Below, piece after piece: positions 1 to 6,572 of a stretch of DNA of 20,801 nucleotides. The stretch lies in the NCBI GenBank assembly GCA_943369575.1, contig CALRNP020000088.1, forward strand, positions 1 through 20,801, in the 5' to 3' direction. Below the pieces are notes generated by a model. It did not search any database, was not told where the DNA came from, and saw only the letters and a list, made by a program, of their open reading frames with translations. Each line of letters begins with the position of its first letter. Positions within the stretch are counted from its first letter, which is position 1. The DNA comes from Azorhizobium sp943369575 (GTDB lineage Bacteria > Pseudomonadota > Alphaproteobacteria > Rhizobiales > Xanthobacteraceae). The translations under genes and the position numbers were made by a program.

Positions 1-1105
1 CATCGTGCTGTGCCTGGCCGCCTCGCCCCCCGTCGCCGCCCGCCTGGGCATCGCTGATCCGTTCCATTTCGTCGACCGGCAGGTGCTGTTCCTCATCCCG
101 GCCACGGTGGTGCTGTTCGGCACGTCCTTCCTCCAGCCCCGCACCATAAGGCGGGTCTGCGTGGTGGTGTTCGCGATCTTCTTCGTGCTGCTGTGCGCCA
201 CTTTGGTGATCGGCCCGGAAGTGAAGGGCGCCAAGCGCTGGCTCACCCTCGCCGGCATCACCGTGCAGCCCTCGGAATTCCTCAAGCCCGCCTTTGTGGT
301 GCTCTCCGCTTGGCTGTTCGCCGAGAGCGGTAAGCGGCCGGAAATGCCGGCGCAATTCTTCGCCATCCTGCTGCTGGGCGCCGTGCTGCTGCCTTTGATC
401 ATGCAGCCGGACTTCGGCCAGACCACCCTGGTCTGCCTGGTCTGGGGCGCGCTGTTCTTCCTCGCCGGCCTGCGCTGGATCTGGATGGTGGGGCTGGTGG
501 GCGCCGGTGCCGGCGGCCTGACGCTCGCCTATAATGTGGTCCCGCATGTGCGCAAGCGCATCGACCGCTTCCTCGATCCGGCCACCGGCGACACCTATCA
601 GGTGGACACCGCCCTGGAGAGCTTCCGCCATGGCGGCTGGCTGGGCCAAGGGCCGGGCGAAGGCACGGTCAAGCGCATCCTGCCCGACGGCCACACCGAC
701 TTCGTGTTCGCGGTGGCGGCGGAGGAGTTCGGCATCATCCTGTGCCTGATCCTGCTGGCGTTGTTCGCCTTCATCATTCTGCGCAGCCTCAACCGGGCGC
801 TGAAGGAGCAGGATCCGTTCGCCCGCTTCGCCGCCACCGGCCTCGCCATGCTGTTCGGCTTGCAAGCCTCCATCAACATGGCGGTGAATGTGCACCTGAT
901 GCCCGCCAAGGGCATGACCTTGCCGTTCATCTCCTATGGCGGCTCGTCGCTGATTTCGCTGGCCTTCGGCATGGGCATGCTGCTGGCGCTCTCGCGCAGC
1001 CATCCCGGCGCCTCCGCCATGGCCGCCTTGAGCGAGCCCATGACGGCGCCCAAGGACGCCGTGCTGGCGGTGCCCATCGACGGTCCCCACGCCGAGGCCG
1101 CATGA
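1..1105 (+). CDS. ftsW: FtsW, septal peptidoglycan glycosyltransferase (5' partial)
   Basis: SEDS-family integral membrane protein that polymerises lipid II at the division septum with its partner PBP3/FtsI. The reading frame is open from base 2 to the window edge, so the true start lies upstream; the GTG at 5 is internal. About 367 residues are visible, and roughly 30-40 N-terminal residues including the first membrane helix are probably missing. Multiple hydrophobic helices are seen, along with the SEDS motifs GWLGQGPGEG, the AAEEFG segment and the C-terminal block KGMTLPFISYGGSS followed by a last helix. The C-terminal tail is Ala/Pro-rich and cytoplasmic. The stop overlaps the murG start by 4 bases (ATGA), which implies translational coupling. 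RodA is the alternative, but the motifs and the position beside murG argue for FtsW. Confidence 0.95.
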   Translation, partial: IVLCLAASPPVAARLGIADPFHFVDRQVLFLIPATVVLFGTSFLQPRTIRRVCVVVFAIFFVLLCATLVIGPEVKGAKRWLTLAGITVQPSEFLKPAFVVLSAWLFAESGKRPEMPAQFFAILLLGAVLLPLIMQPDFGQTTLVCLVWGALFFLAGLRWIWMVGLVGAGAGGLTLAYNVVPHVRKRIDRFLDPATGDTYQVDTALESFRHGGWLGQGPGEGTVKRILPDGHTDFVFAVAAEEFGIILCLILLALFAFIILRSLNRALKEQDPFARFAATGLAMLFGLQASINMAVNVHLMPAKGMTLPFISYGGSSLISLAFGMGMLLALSRSHPGASAMAALSEPMTAPKDAVLAVPIDGPHAEAA

Positions 1106-2235
1106 CCAACGCCGTGAACGCATCCTCCCCGCCTTTGGTGTTGCTGGCGGCCGGCGGCACCGGCGGCCACCTGTTTCCCGCCGAGGCCCTGGCCGCGGCG
1201 CTGAAGCGGCGCGGCTTCGAGGTGGATCTGGCCACCGATGCCCGCGCCGCCCGCTATGCCGGCCATTTCCCCGCCCGCAAACTGCATGTGCTGCCCGCCG
1301 ATACCATGCGTGGGCGCTCGCCGGTGGCGCTGGCGAAGACCGCCTTCGCGCTCGGCACCGGCTTTCTCGCCGGCCTGATGCTGCTGCGGCGGGTCAAGCC
1401 CGCCGTGGTGGTGGGGTTCGGCGGCTATCCCACGGTGCCGCCGCTGTTCGCCGCCACCGTGCTGGGGGTGCCCAGCCTGGTGCATGAGGCCAATGGGGTG
1501 ATGGGCCGGGCCAACCGGCTGCTGGCGCCGCGCGTGCGCGCCATCGCCACCGGCTTTCCCGGCATTCTCGACCGCGATCCGGCCCTGTCCGCCAAGGCGA
1601 CCTGGACCGGCAATCCGCTGCGCCCGGCGGTGCTGGAGGTGGCCCGCATCCCTTATGTGCCGGTGCCGCCCGACGGCCCGCTGGACCTTTTGGTGTTCGG
1701 CGGCAGCCAGGGCGCGCGGGTGATGTCCGACATCGTGCCCGACGCCATCGCCGCCCTCGATCCCGCTTTGCGGGCACGGCTGCGGCTGGTGCAGCAGGCC
1801 CGCGAGGAAGATCTGGAGCGGGTACGCGCCGTCTATGCCCGCGCCGGCATCGCCGCCGAGGTGGCGCCCTTCTTCCAGGATCTGCCGGCGCGCATGGCCG
1901 CCGCGCAACTGGTGATTTCCCGTTCCGGCGCCTCGACGGTGGCGGAACTGGCGGCGCTGGGCCGCCCGTCGATCCTGGTACCCCTGCCCGGCGCGCTGGA
2001 CCAGGACCAGGCGGCCAATGCCCGCTCGCTGGCGGAACGCCATGCGGCGCTGGTGATTGCCCAGGCGGACTTCACGCCGGCACGGGTGGCGCAGGAGCTG
2101 ACGCGCCTTTCCGCGACACCGCAGGAATTGACGAACATGGCGGATGCGGCCAGAAGCGCCGGCGTACTCGACGCCGCCGAGCGCCTGGCCGATCTGGTGG
2201 CCCGCTTGGCCGGTGGCGCGCCGATCCCCGCCTAG
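1102..2235 (+). CDS. murG: MurG, UDP-GlcNAc:lipid I N-acetylglucosaminyltransferase
   Basis: Peripheral inner-membrane GT28 transferase that adds GlcNAc to lipid I to form lipid II. It has 377 residues, normal for the family. The N-terminal glycine loop GGTGGH is at residues 18-23, GFGGYP at 105-110, and the loop HEANGVMGRANR at about 128-139. The C-terminal UDP-GlcNAc binding domain shows FGGSQGA (199-205) and SRSGASTVAELAALGRPS (273-290), followed by PLPGALDQDQAANA. The HEAN version of the usual HEQN loop is a mild variant. The start was chosen at ATG 1102 because it overlaps the ftsW stop and gives the family N-terminus; the frame is open further upstream only because of the high GC content. 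A 102-bp gap with no obvious terminator separates it from murC. Confidence 0.97.
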   Translation: MTNAVNASSPPLVLLAAGGTGGHLFPAEALAAALKRRGFEVDLATDARAARYAGHFPARKLHVLPADTMRGRSPVALAKTAFALGTGFLAGLMLLRRVKPAVVVGFGGYPTVPPLFAATVLGVPSLVHEANGVMGRANRLLAPRVRAIATGFPGILDRDPALSAKATWTGNPLRPAVLEVARIPYVPVPPDGPLDLLVFGGSQGARVMSDIVPDAIAALDPALRARLRLVQQAREEDLERVRAVYARAGIAAEVAPFFQDLPARMAAAQLVISRSGASTVAELAALGRPSILVPLPGALDQDQAANARSLAERHAALVIAQADFTPARVAQELTRLSATPQELTNMADAARSAGVLDAAERLADLVARLAGGAPIPA

Positions 2236-2337
2236 CGGGCAGGCGCGGCACCACGGCGGAATAGGATTGGCACGCTCGGCGGATCGCACGGCAATGGTTG
2301 CCCGCGCCCGCCGGCATCGCCCAGGTGGATACAGGAC

Positions 2338-3741
2338 ATGAAGCTTCCCGAGGCCCTCGGCTCCATTCATTTCGTCGGCATCGGCGGCATCGGCATGAGC
2401 GGCATCGCCGAAGTGCTGAACAATCTCGGCTACACCGTGCAAGGCTCCGACGTGGCCGAGAGCGCCAACGTCAAGCGCCTGCGCGACAACGGCATTTCGG
2501 TCGCCATCGGCCATCGGGCCGAGAATATCGACGGCGCCGAGGTGGTGGTGGTGTCCTCCGCCATCAAGCGCGACAATCCCGAACTGCTGGCGGCGCGCGC
2601 CAAGCGCCTGCCGGTGGTGCGCCGGGCCGAGATGCTGGCCGAACTGATGCGGCTGAAAAGCTGCGTCGCCATCGCCGGCACCCACGGCAAGACCACCACC
2701 ACCTCGCTGGTGGCGACCCTTCTGGATGCGGGCGGGCTCGACCCCACCGTCATCAACGGCGGCATCATCAATGCCTATGGCACCAACGCCCGCCTGGGCG
2801 ATGGCGAATGGATGGTGGTTGAGGCGGACGAAAGCGACGGCACCTTCCTGAAGCTGCCGGCGGAAGTGGCCATCGTCACCAATATCGATCCCGAGCACCT
2901 CGACCATTTCAAGACCTTCGACAAGGTGCAGGAGGCCTTCCGCAGCTTCGTGGAAAACCTGCCCTTCTACGGGTTTGCGGTGATGTGCACCGACCATCCG
3001 GTGGTGCAGGCTCTGGTGGGGCGCATCGAGGACCGCCGCATCATCACCTATGGCGAGAACCCGCAGGCGGACGTGCGGCTGGTGGATGTGGACCTCAAGG
3101 GCGGCATCACCAAGTTCGCCGTGGTGTTCCGTGATCGCCTCAGCGGCAGCGAGCATCGCATCGACGGCCTGCGGCTGCCCATGCCGGGCAAGCACAATGC
3201 GCTGAATGCCACCGCCGCCATCGCGGTCGCCCGCGAGCTGGGCATGAGCGATGCCAAGATCGTCGAGGCTTTGGGCGGGTTCGGCGGCGTCAAGCGGCGC
3301 TTCACCCGCACCGGCGAGTGGAACGGCGCCGCCATTTTCGACGATTACGGCCACCATCCGGTGGAGATCGCCGCCGTGCTGCGCGCGGCGCGGGCCGCCA
3401 CCGACGGACAGGTGATCGCCGTGGTGCAGCCGCACCGCTACACCCGCCTCGCCTCGCTGTTCGACGATTTCTGCACCTGCTTCAATGACGCCGACCATGT
3501 GATCGTCGCCCCGGTCTATGCGGCCGGCGAGGCGCCCATCGCCGGGGCCGACGCCGAGCATCTGGTGCAGGGCCTGCGCGCCCGCGGCCATCGCAGCGTC
3601 GTCGGCATGCCGGGGCCGGAGGCGCTGGCCGCCTTGGTGGCCGAGCGCGCCAAGCCGGGCGACTATGTGATCTGCCTGGGCGCCGGCACCATCAGCCAAT
3701 GGGCCTATGCTTTGCCGGGCGAACTGGCGGCGCGGGGGTAA
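2338..3741 (+). CDS. murC: MurC, UDP-N-acetylmuramate--L-alanine ligase
   Basis: Cytoplasmic Mur ligase that adds L-Ala to UDP-MurNAc using ATP, the first step of the stem peptide. It has 467 residues, full length. The N-terminal UDP-binding loop reads HFVGIGGIGMSGIAEVL (from residue 11). The ATP P-loop GTHGKTTTTS is at 114-123. The central-domain motifs EADESDGTF and NIDPEHLDHF and the C-terminal DDYGHHPVEI are intact. The start is ATG 2338, preceded by AGGA 1 nt upstream, a poorly spaced Shine-Dalgarno. It is the last gene of this block before the cluster is interrupted; in most relatives murB follows directly or after one small gene (family knowledge). Confidence 0.97.
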   Translation: MKLPEALGSIHFVGIGGIGMSGIAEVLNNLGYTVQGSDVAESANVKRLRDNGISVAIGHRAENIDGAEVVVVSSAIKRDNPELLAARAKRLPVVRRAEMLAELMRLKSCVAIAGTHGKTTTTSLVATLLDAGGLDPTVINGGIINAYGTNARLGDGEWMVVEADESDGTFLKLPAEVAIVTNIDPEHLDHFKTFDKVQEAFRSFVENLPFYGFAVMCTDHPVVQALVGRIEDRRIITYGENPQADVRLVDVDLKGGITKFAVVFRDRLSGSEHRIDGLRLPMPGKHNALNATAAIAVARELGMSDAKIVEALGGFGGVKRRFTRTGEWNGAAIFDDYGHHPVEIAAVLRAARAATDGQVIAVVQPHRYTRLASLFDDFCTCFNDADHVIVAPVYAAGEAPIAGADAEHLVQGLRARGHRSVVGMPGPEALAALVAERAKPGDYVICLGAGTISQWAYALPGELAARG

Positions 3742-3748
3742 GCTCAAT

Positions 3749-3769
3749 CGGCCGGGGTGAAACCGGCCG
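3749..3769 (+). terminator. Hairpin after murC, possible terminator
   Basis: Seven-bp perfect stem CGGCCGG/CCGGCCG around a 7-nt loop GGTGAAA, 7 bp after the murC stop. There is no T-run, so it is either a weak intrinsic terminator, a 3'-end stabilising hairpin or a transcript boundary assisted by Rho. Confidence 0.4.
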
Positions 3770-3801
3770 GCGCGGACGGGCGTGCGCTTCGGCCGCTTTT
3801 C

Positions 3802-3820
3802 CGCGGAAGCAGCTTCCGCG
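3802..3820. promoter_or_regulatory. 19-bp perfect palindrome upstream of the antitoxin gene
   Basis: CGCGGAAGCAGCTTCCGCG has 9-bp arms around a single central A. It lies 60 bp upstream of the antitoxin start. It could be an operator for antitoxin autoregulation, since type II antitoxins commonly bind palindromes in their own promoters, or a hairpin ending the murC transcript. The symmetry is seen; the function is inferred. Confidence 0.35.
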
Positions 3821-3843
3821 CGAGTGGCTGGTCCCAAATGCCT

Positions 3844-3869
3844 CTATGCTCGTTACATGTGACGCATAG
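3844..3869. promoter_or_regulatory. Nested inverted repeats just upstream of the antitoxin start
   Basis: The outer arms CTATGC (3844-3849) and GCATAG (3864-3869) are a perfect inverted repeat. Between them lies the imperfect palindrome GTTACATGTGAC (3852-3863), offset by one base. This sits directly before the Shine-Dalgarno GGGAG (3869-3873) and includes TATGCT, a possible -10 element. An operator for self-repression by the antitoxin is the natural guess. Confidence 0.35.
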
Positions 3870-3880
3870 GGAGACGCCCC

Positions 3881-4105
3881 GTGTCATCCGCAGCCGGTCC
3901 CAAGTCCTCGCGCGTGAAGGTCAGCGAGCATCGCGCCCGATTGCGCGCCCAGGGCCTTCGGCCGATCCAGATCTGGGTGCCGGACGTGCGCTCGCCCGCG
4001 TTTCAAGCGGAAGCGTGCCGCCAGTCACTGGCCGTCGCCACAAGCGCGCACGCCGGGGCGGATCAGGCCTTCATCGATGCCGTGTCCGACTGGGGCGATG
4101 AATGA
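3881..4105 (+). CDS. MazE-family antitoxin (DUF3018 type), orphan
   Basis: A 74-residue protein with the features of the DUF3018 MazE-like antitoxin family: a basic N-terminal stretch SRVKVSEHRARLRAQGLRP, then IQIWVPDVRSPAF, then ACRQSLAVA, and an acidic C-terminal end DWGDE. In this family the N-terminal half binds DNA and the C-terminal half neutralises a MazF/PemK mRNA interferase encoded directly downstream (family knowledge). The start is GTG 3881, chosen because GGGAG sits 7 nt upstream and it yields the family N-terminus. Its stop overlaps the ATG of a toxin remnant in the ATGA manner typical of such pairs, but the toxin is broken, so this is an antitoxin without a working partner in the window. 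All family blocks appear intact. Recognition is from motif memory, not a search. Confidence 0.8.
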   Translation: MSSAAGPKSSRVKVSEHRARLRAQGLRPIQIWVPDVRSPAFQAEACRQSLAVATSAHAGADQAFIDAVSDWGDE

Positions 4106-4178
4106 GACGCGGCGAGGCGCGGCCTGCCTCCGGCTCAATCAGGCGATGATCGTCTTCCTCGGGCTGGCGGCCTCACTA
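4102..4178 (+). pseudogene. MazF/PemK-type toxin remnant, internally deleted
   Basis: From ATG 4102, overlapping the antitoxin stop, the sequence reads MRRGE, the usual opening of MazF-family toxins (MRRGD/E, MKRGD/E). The frame then drifts and stops at 4147-4149. In a different frame, 4131-4175 reads RLNQAMIVFLGLAAS, which matches the typical C-terminus of DUF3018-linked MazF toxins (pattern: N-R/Q-A-hydrophobic-V-F-L-G-hydrophobic-A). Family toxins have about 105-115 residues, so some 85-90 codons appear to be missing and the two ends are out of frame. An ATG at 4098 is in frame with the C-terminal piece and would give a 36-residue peptide ending at 4208. No catalytic core remains. Confidence 0.7.
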
Positions 4179-4208
4179 CGGGCCGGCCGGAAAGAACCAG
4201 AGGCATGA

Positions 4209-4621
4209 TGCGTGACGTCCCGCTGGTCGCGCGTCATGCGGCGCGGGGCGAAGCTGGATCATCGCCGGAACGCGAGTGGCATCCCCTTCGGCGCATCGGC
4301 GATGCCTGAGGCCGGCAGCACCTGGCGCCACCCCTGGCGTGCGAAGACAATGCGCGAGAAAACAAGCAAATAGAGCCGTTGCGGGATCGATGATCCATGG
4401 AAAGGCTCCAGACTTAGGCAAGGCCATTCAAGAGGCACTTCTACTGAGAGTCATTCTCATTTTTAAGTAGCCCCTGATCACAGGGCGCCCAGACGCGCAA
4501 TACTGCGCCGGTTGCTTCAAACCGGATGAGATTGAACAGGGGATCGTCGCATCAGAGGTTGCGGGGGCGGGGCGGAGCCGCTAGGCATCCCGCTCATACT
4601 GACCAGCCGCCGGAGACGACC
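4209..4621. other. 413-bp non-coding gap before the CDF gene
   Basis: No convincing gene is seen on either strand. Its composition changes: 4340-4475 is much richer in A/T than its neighbours. It holds a Fur-like palindrome (4445-4459, listed separately), a small perfect hairpin CCGGTT/AACCGG at 4508-4525 in the leader of the transporter gene, and a GGATC/GATCC inverted repeat near 4383-4395. A 10-bp inverted repeat with one wobble starts just before it (4203-4212 with 4230-4239). Two open frames (4176-4427 on the - strand, 4276-4470 on the + strand) have no recognisable protein features. Confidence 0.6.
4445..4459. promoter_or_regulatory. Fur-like palindrome upstream of the metal transporter
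   Basis: TGAGAGTCATTCTCA is a 7-1-7 palindrome with one mismatched pair, very close to the Fur-family 7-1-7 pattern (TGATAATnATTATCA and GC-richer relatives such as TGAGAATnATTCTCA). It is embedded in an A/T-rich stretch ending in TTTTTAAGTAG and lies 162 bp before the CDF start. Fur, Mur and Irr regulators of alphaproteobacteria recognise related but distinct sites, so the regulator cannot be named from sequence. Confidence 0.45.
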
Positions 4622-5509
4622 ATGAGCCGCAACCTTCAGGTGGCTGCCGCCAGCGTGCTGGTCGGCATCGTGGTGCTGGGTCTGAAGGGCGCGGCCTATT
4701 GGGTCACCGGCTCCATCGCGCTTTTGTCCGACGCGCTGGAAAGCATCATCAACGTCGCCGCTGCGCTGGCCGCCTTCCTGGCGCTGCACATCTCCGGCCG
4801 CCCCGCCGACCACAACCACCAGTATGGTCACCACAAGGCGGAATACTTTTCGGCGGTGCTGGAAGGGGTGCTGATCGTGATCGCCGCGGTCTCGATCCTG
4901 CGCGAGTCCTATTACGGCTTCCTGGCGCCGAAATTCCCCGAGCAGCCGCTCCAGGGCCTGCTGTTCAATGGCGCCGCCACCGTCATCAATGCCGCCTGGT
5001 GCGTCGTGCTGCTGCGGGTGGGCAAGGCCCGGCGCTCGCCGGCGCTGGTGGCGGACGGCAAGCATCTGCTCTCCGACGTGGTCACCTCCGGCGGCGTGCT
5101 GGTGGGCTTCGTGCTGGTGCCGGTGACCGGCTGGCCGCAGCTCGACCCGCTGCTGGCCGGGCTGGTGGCCATCAACATCCTGTGGACCGGCTGGGGCCTG
5201 ATGCGGGACTCCGTGGGCGGCCTCATGGACGCCGCCCCACCGGGCGACGTGGTGGCGCGCATCCGTGACCTGGTCTCCACCCACGCCGCAGGCGCCCTGG
5301 AAGCCCACGACCTGCGCACCCGCCATGCGGGGCGGATGACCTTCGTGGAATTCCATCTGGTGGTGCCCGGCGCCATGACGGTGGCCGATGCCCATGCCAT
5401 CTGCGACCGCATCGAGCAGGCGCTGGAGGCGGAGATGGAAGACACCGTCATCACCATCCATGTGGAGCCCGAGGGCGAGGCCAAGCATACCGGCGTGGTG
5501 GTGCTCTGA
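4622..5509 (+). CDS. Cation diffusion facilitator (CDF) family divalent metal transporter
   Basis: A 295-residue inner-membrane protein with CDF architecture: six predicted helices and a cytoplasmic C-terminal domain. CDF proteins export Zn, Fe, Mn, Co or Ni in exchange for protons. Visible motifs are LLSDALESIINV in helix 2 (D37), HNHQYGHHKAEY after helix 3, and ADGKHLLSD in helix 5 (H148, D152). Compared with E. coli FieF/YiiP (D45, D49, H153, D157), the second helix-2 Asp appears replaced by Ser41, with Glu40 beside it, so the substrate is uncertain. The C-terminal ferredoxin-like domain contains HDLRTRHAGRMTFVEFHL. The start is ATG 4622 with GGAG 6 nt upstream; an in-frame ATG at 4526 would add 32 residues unlike the family. 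It separates murC from murB and may respond to the Fur-like site upstream. Confidence 0.9.
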   Translation: MSRNLQVAAASVLVGIVVLGLKGAAYWVTGSIALLSDALESIINVAAALAAFLALHISGRPADHNHQYGHHKAEYFSAVLEGVLIVIAAVSILRESYYGFLAPKFPEQPLQGLLFNGAATVINAAWCVVLLRVGKARRSPALVADGKHLLSDVVTSGGVLVGFVLVPVTGWPQLDPLLAGLVAINILWTGWGLMRDSVGGLMDAAPPGDVVARIRDLVSTHAAGALEAHDLRTRHAGRMTFVEFHLVVPGAMTVADAHAICDRIEQALEAEMEDTVITIHVEPEGEAKHTGVVVL

Positions 5510-5554
5510 GCGGGCCGCATTGGCAGCGCCGTTCGTAAGGGCTACATCCGCCCC

Positions 5555-6493
5555 ATGACCGCCGCCGCCCCCTCCTTCCCCGATCTCACGCCCGCCTTGA
5601 ACGCGGCCCTGCCGGACCTGCGCGGCAAGCTCACCGCCAACGCGCCTTTGGCCGACATCACCTGGTTCCGCGTCGGCGGGCCGGCGCAGGTGCTGTTCCA
5701 GCCGGCGGACGAGGCGGACCTGGCCTATGCCCTCGCCCACCTGCCCACCGATTTGCCGGTGATAGTGATCGGGCTGGGCTCCAACCTGATCGTGCGCGAC
5801 GGCGGCGTGCCGGGGGTGGTGATCCGCCTCGGCAAGGGTTTCGCCGACATTACGGTGGACGGCGAAGAGATCACCGCCGGGGCGGGGGTCCCGGACGTGA
5901 AGGTGGCCCGTGCCGCCGCCGACGCGGGACTGGCGGGCCTCGCCTTCCTGCGCGGCATTCCCGGTGCCGTCGGCGGCGTGCTGCGCATGAATGGCGGCGC
6001 CTATGGCGGCGAGACCAAGGATGCCTTCGTCTCCGCCCACGGCGTCGACCGCAGCGGCACTGTCCGCGACTTCACGCTGGCCGACATGGGCTTCACCTAT
6101 CGCCACTGCGCGGTGGCGGACGATGTGATCTTCACCCGCGCCACCTTCCGCGGCCGGCCGGGGATCGCCGCGGAGATCCAGGCGGAGATGGACCGCATCA
6201 CCACCGCCCGCGAGGCCACCCAGCCGATCAAGAGCCGCACCGGGGGCTCCACCTTCAAGAATCCCGACGGGCATAAGGCCTGGCAATTGGTGGATGCCGC
6301 CGGCTGCCGGGGGCTGACGCTCGGCCGGGCGCAGGTGTCGGAGCTGCACACCAATTTCCTGCTCAACCTCGGCGGCGCCACGGCGGCGGAGATCGAGGGG
6401 CTGGGCGAGGAGGTGCGCCGGCGGGTGCGCGAGACCAGCGGCATCTCGCTGGACTGGGAAATCAAGCGCATCGGAATTTCCGCGCAGGCTTAG
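5555..6493 (+). CDS. murB: MurB, UDP-N-acetylenolpyruvoylglucosamine reductase
   Basis: FAD- and NADPH-dependent cytoplasmic enzyme that reduces enolpyruvyl-UDP-GlcNAc to UDP-MurNAc, the substrate of MurC. It has 312 residues. The FAD-binding signature is ITWFRVGGPAQ (35-45), then GLGSNLIVRDGG (73-84), and GIPGAVGGVLRMNGGAYGGE (134-153). The substrate and catalytic residues expected for the family are seen: Y182-R183 in FTYRHC, Ser232 in GGSTFKNP, and Glu302 in LDWEIKRIG. The start ATG 5555 follows the CDF stop by 45 bp, with no strong Shine-Dalgarno and only a weak AAGG farther upstream. It resumes the envelope cluster after the inserted block. Confidence 0.97.
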   Translation: MTAAAPSFPDLTPALNAALPDLRGKLTANAPLADITWFRVGGPAQVLFQPADEADLAYALAHLPTDLPVIVIGLGSNLIVRDGGVPGVVIRLGKGFADITVDGEEITAGAGVPDVKVARAAADAGLAGLAFLRGIPGAVGGVLRMNGGAYGGETKDAFVSAHGVDRSGTVRDFTLADMGFTYRHCAVADDVIFTRATFRGRPGIAAEIQAEMDRITTAREATQPIKSRTGGSTFKNPDGHKAWQLVDAAGCRGLTLGRAQVSELHTNFLLNLGGATAAEIEGLGEEVRRRVRETSGISLDWEIKRIGISAQA

Positions 6494-6572
6494 CAAATTC
6501 CATACGGGTGCCGGTGTTAACTGCCGCCATCGGGCCGCTGCCGGCCCACATCCGGGCTGGAGCTGAGCGATC

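Noticed and set aside
934..3837. Very long open frame (967 codons) on the - strand opposite murG and murC
   Set aside because: Product of high GC at third codon positions. The translation is Gly/His/Gln/Arg-rich low-complexity text with no domain, and the + strand encodes intact MurG and MurC.
3757..4101. 114-codon + strand frame overlapping the antitoxin in another frame
   Set aside because: It runs through the palindromes and is Arg/Ser/Pro-rich; the antitoxin frame has family motifs and a ribosome-binding site.
4176..4427. 83-codon - strand frame in the gap before the CDF gene
   Set aside because: No recognisable domain, Pro/Ala/Arg/Cys-rich, overlaps the toxin remnant, no Shine-Dalgarno I would trust.
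4276..4470. 64-codon + strand frame in the same gap
   Set aside because: No family resemblance; it runs through the Fur-like palindrome into non-coding A/T-rich DNA.
4209..4621. Insertion sequence or integrase remnant beside the TA relic
   Set aside because: I see no terminal inverted repeats, target duplication or transposase motifs; the lower GC of part of the gap is not enough.
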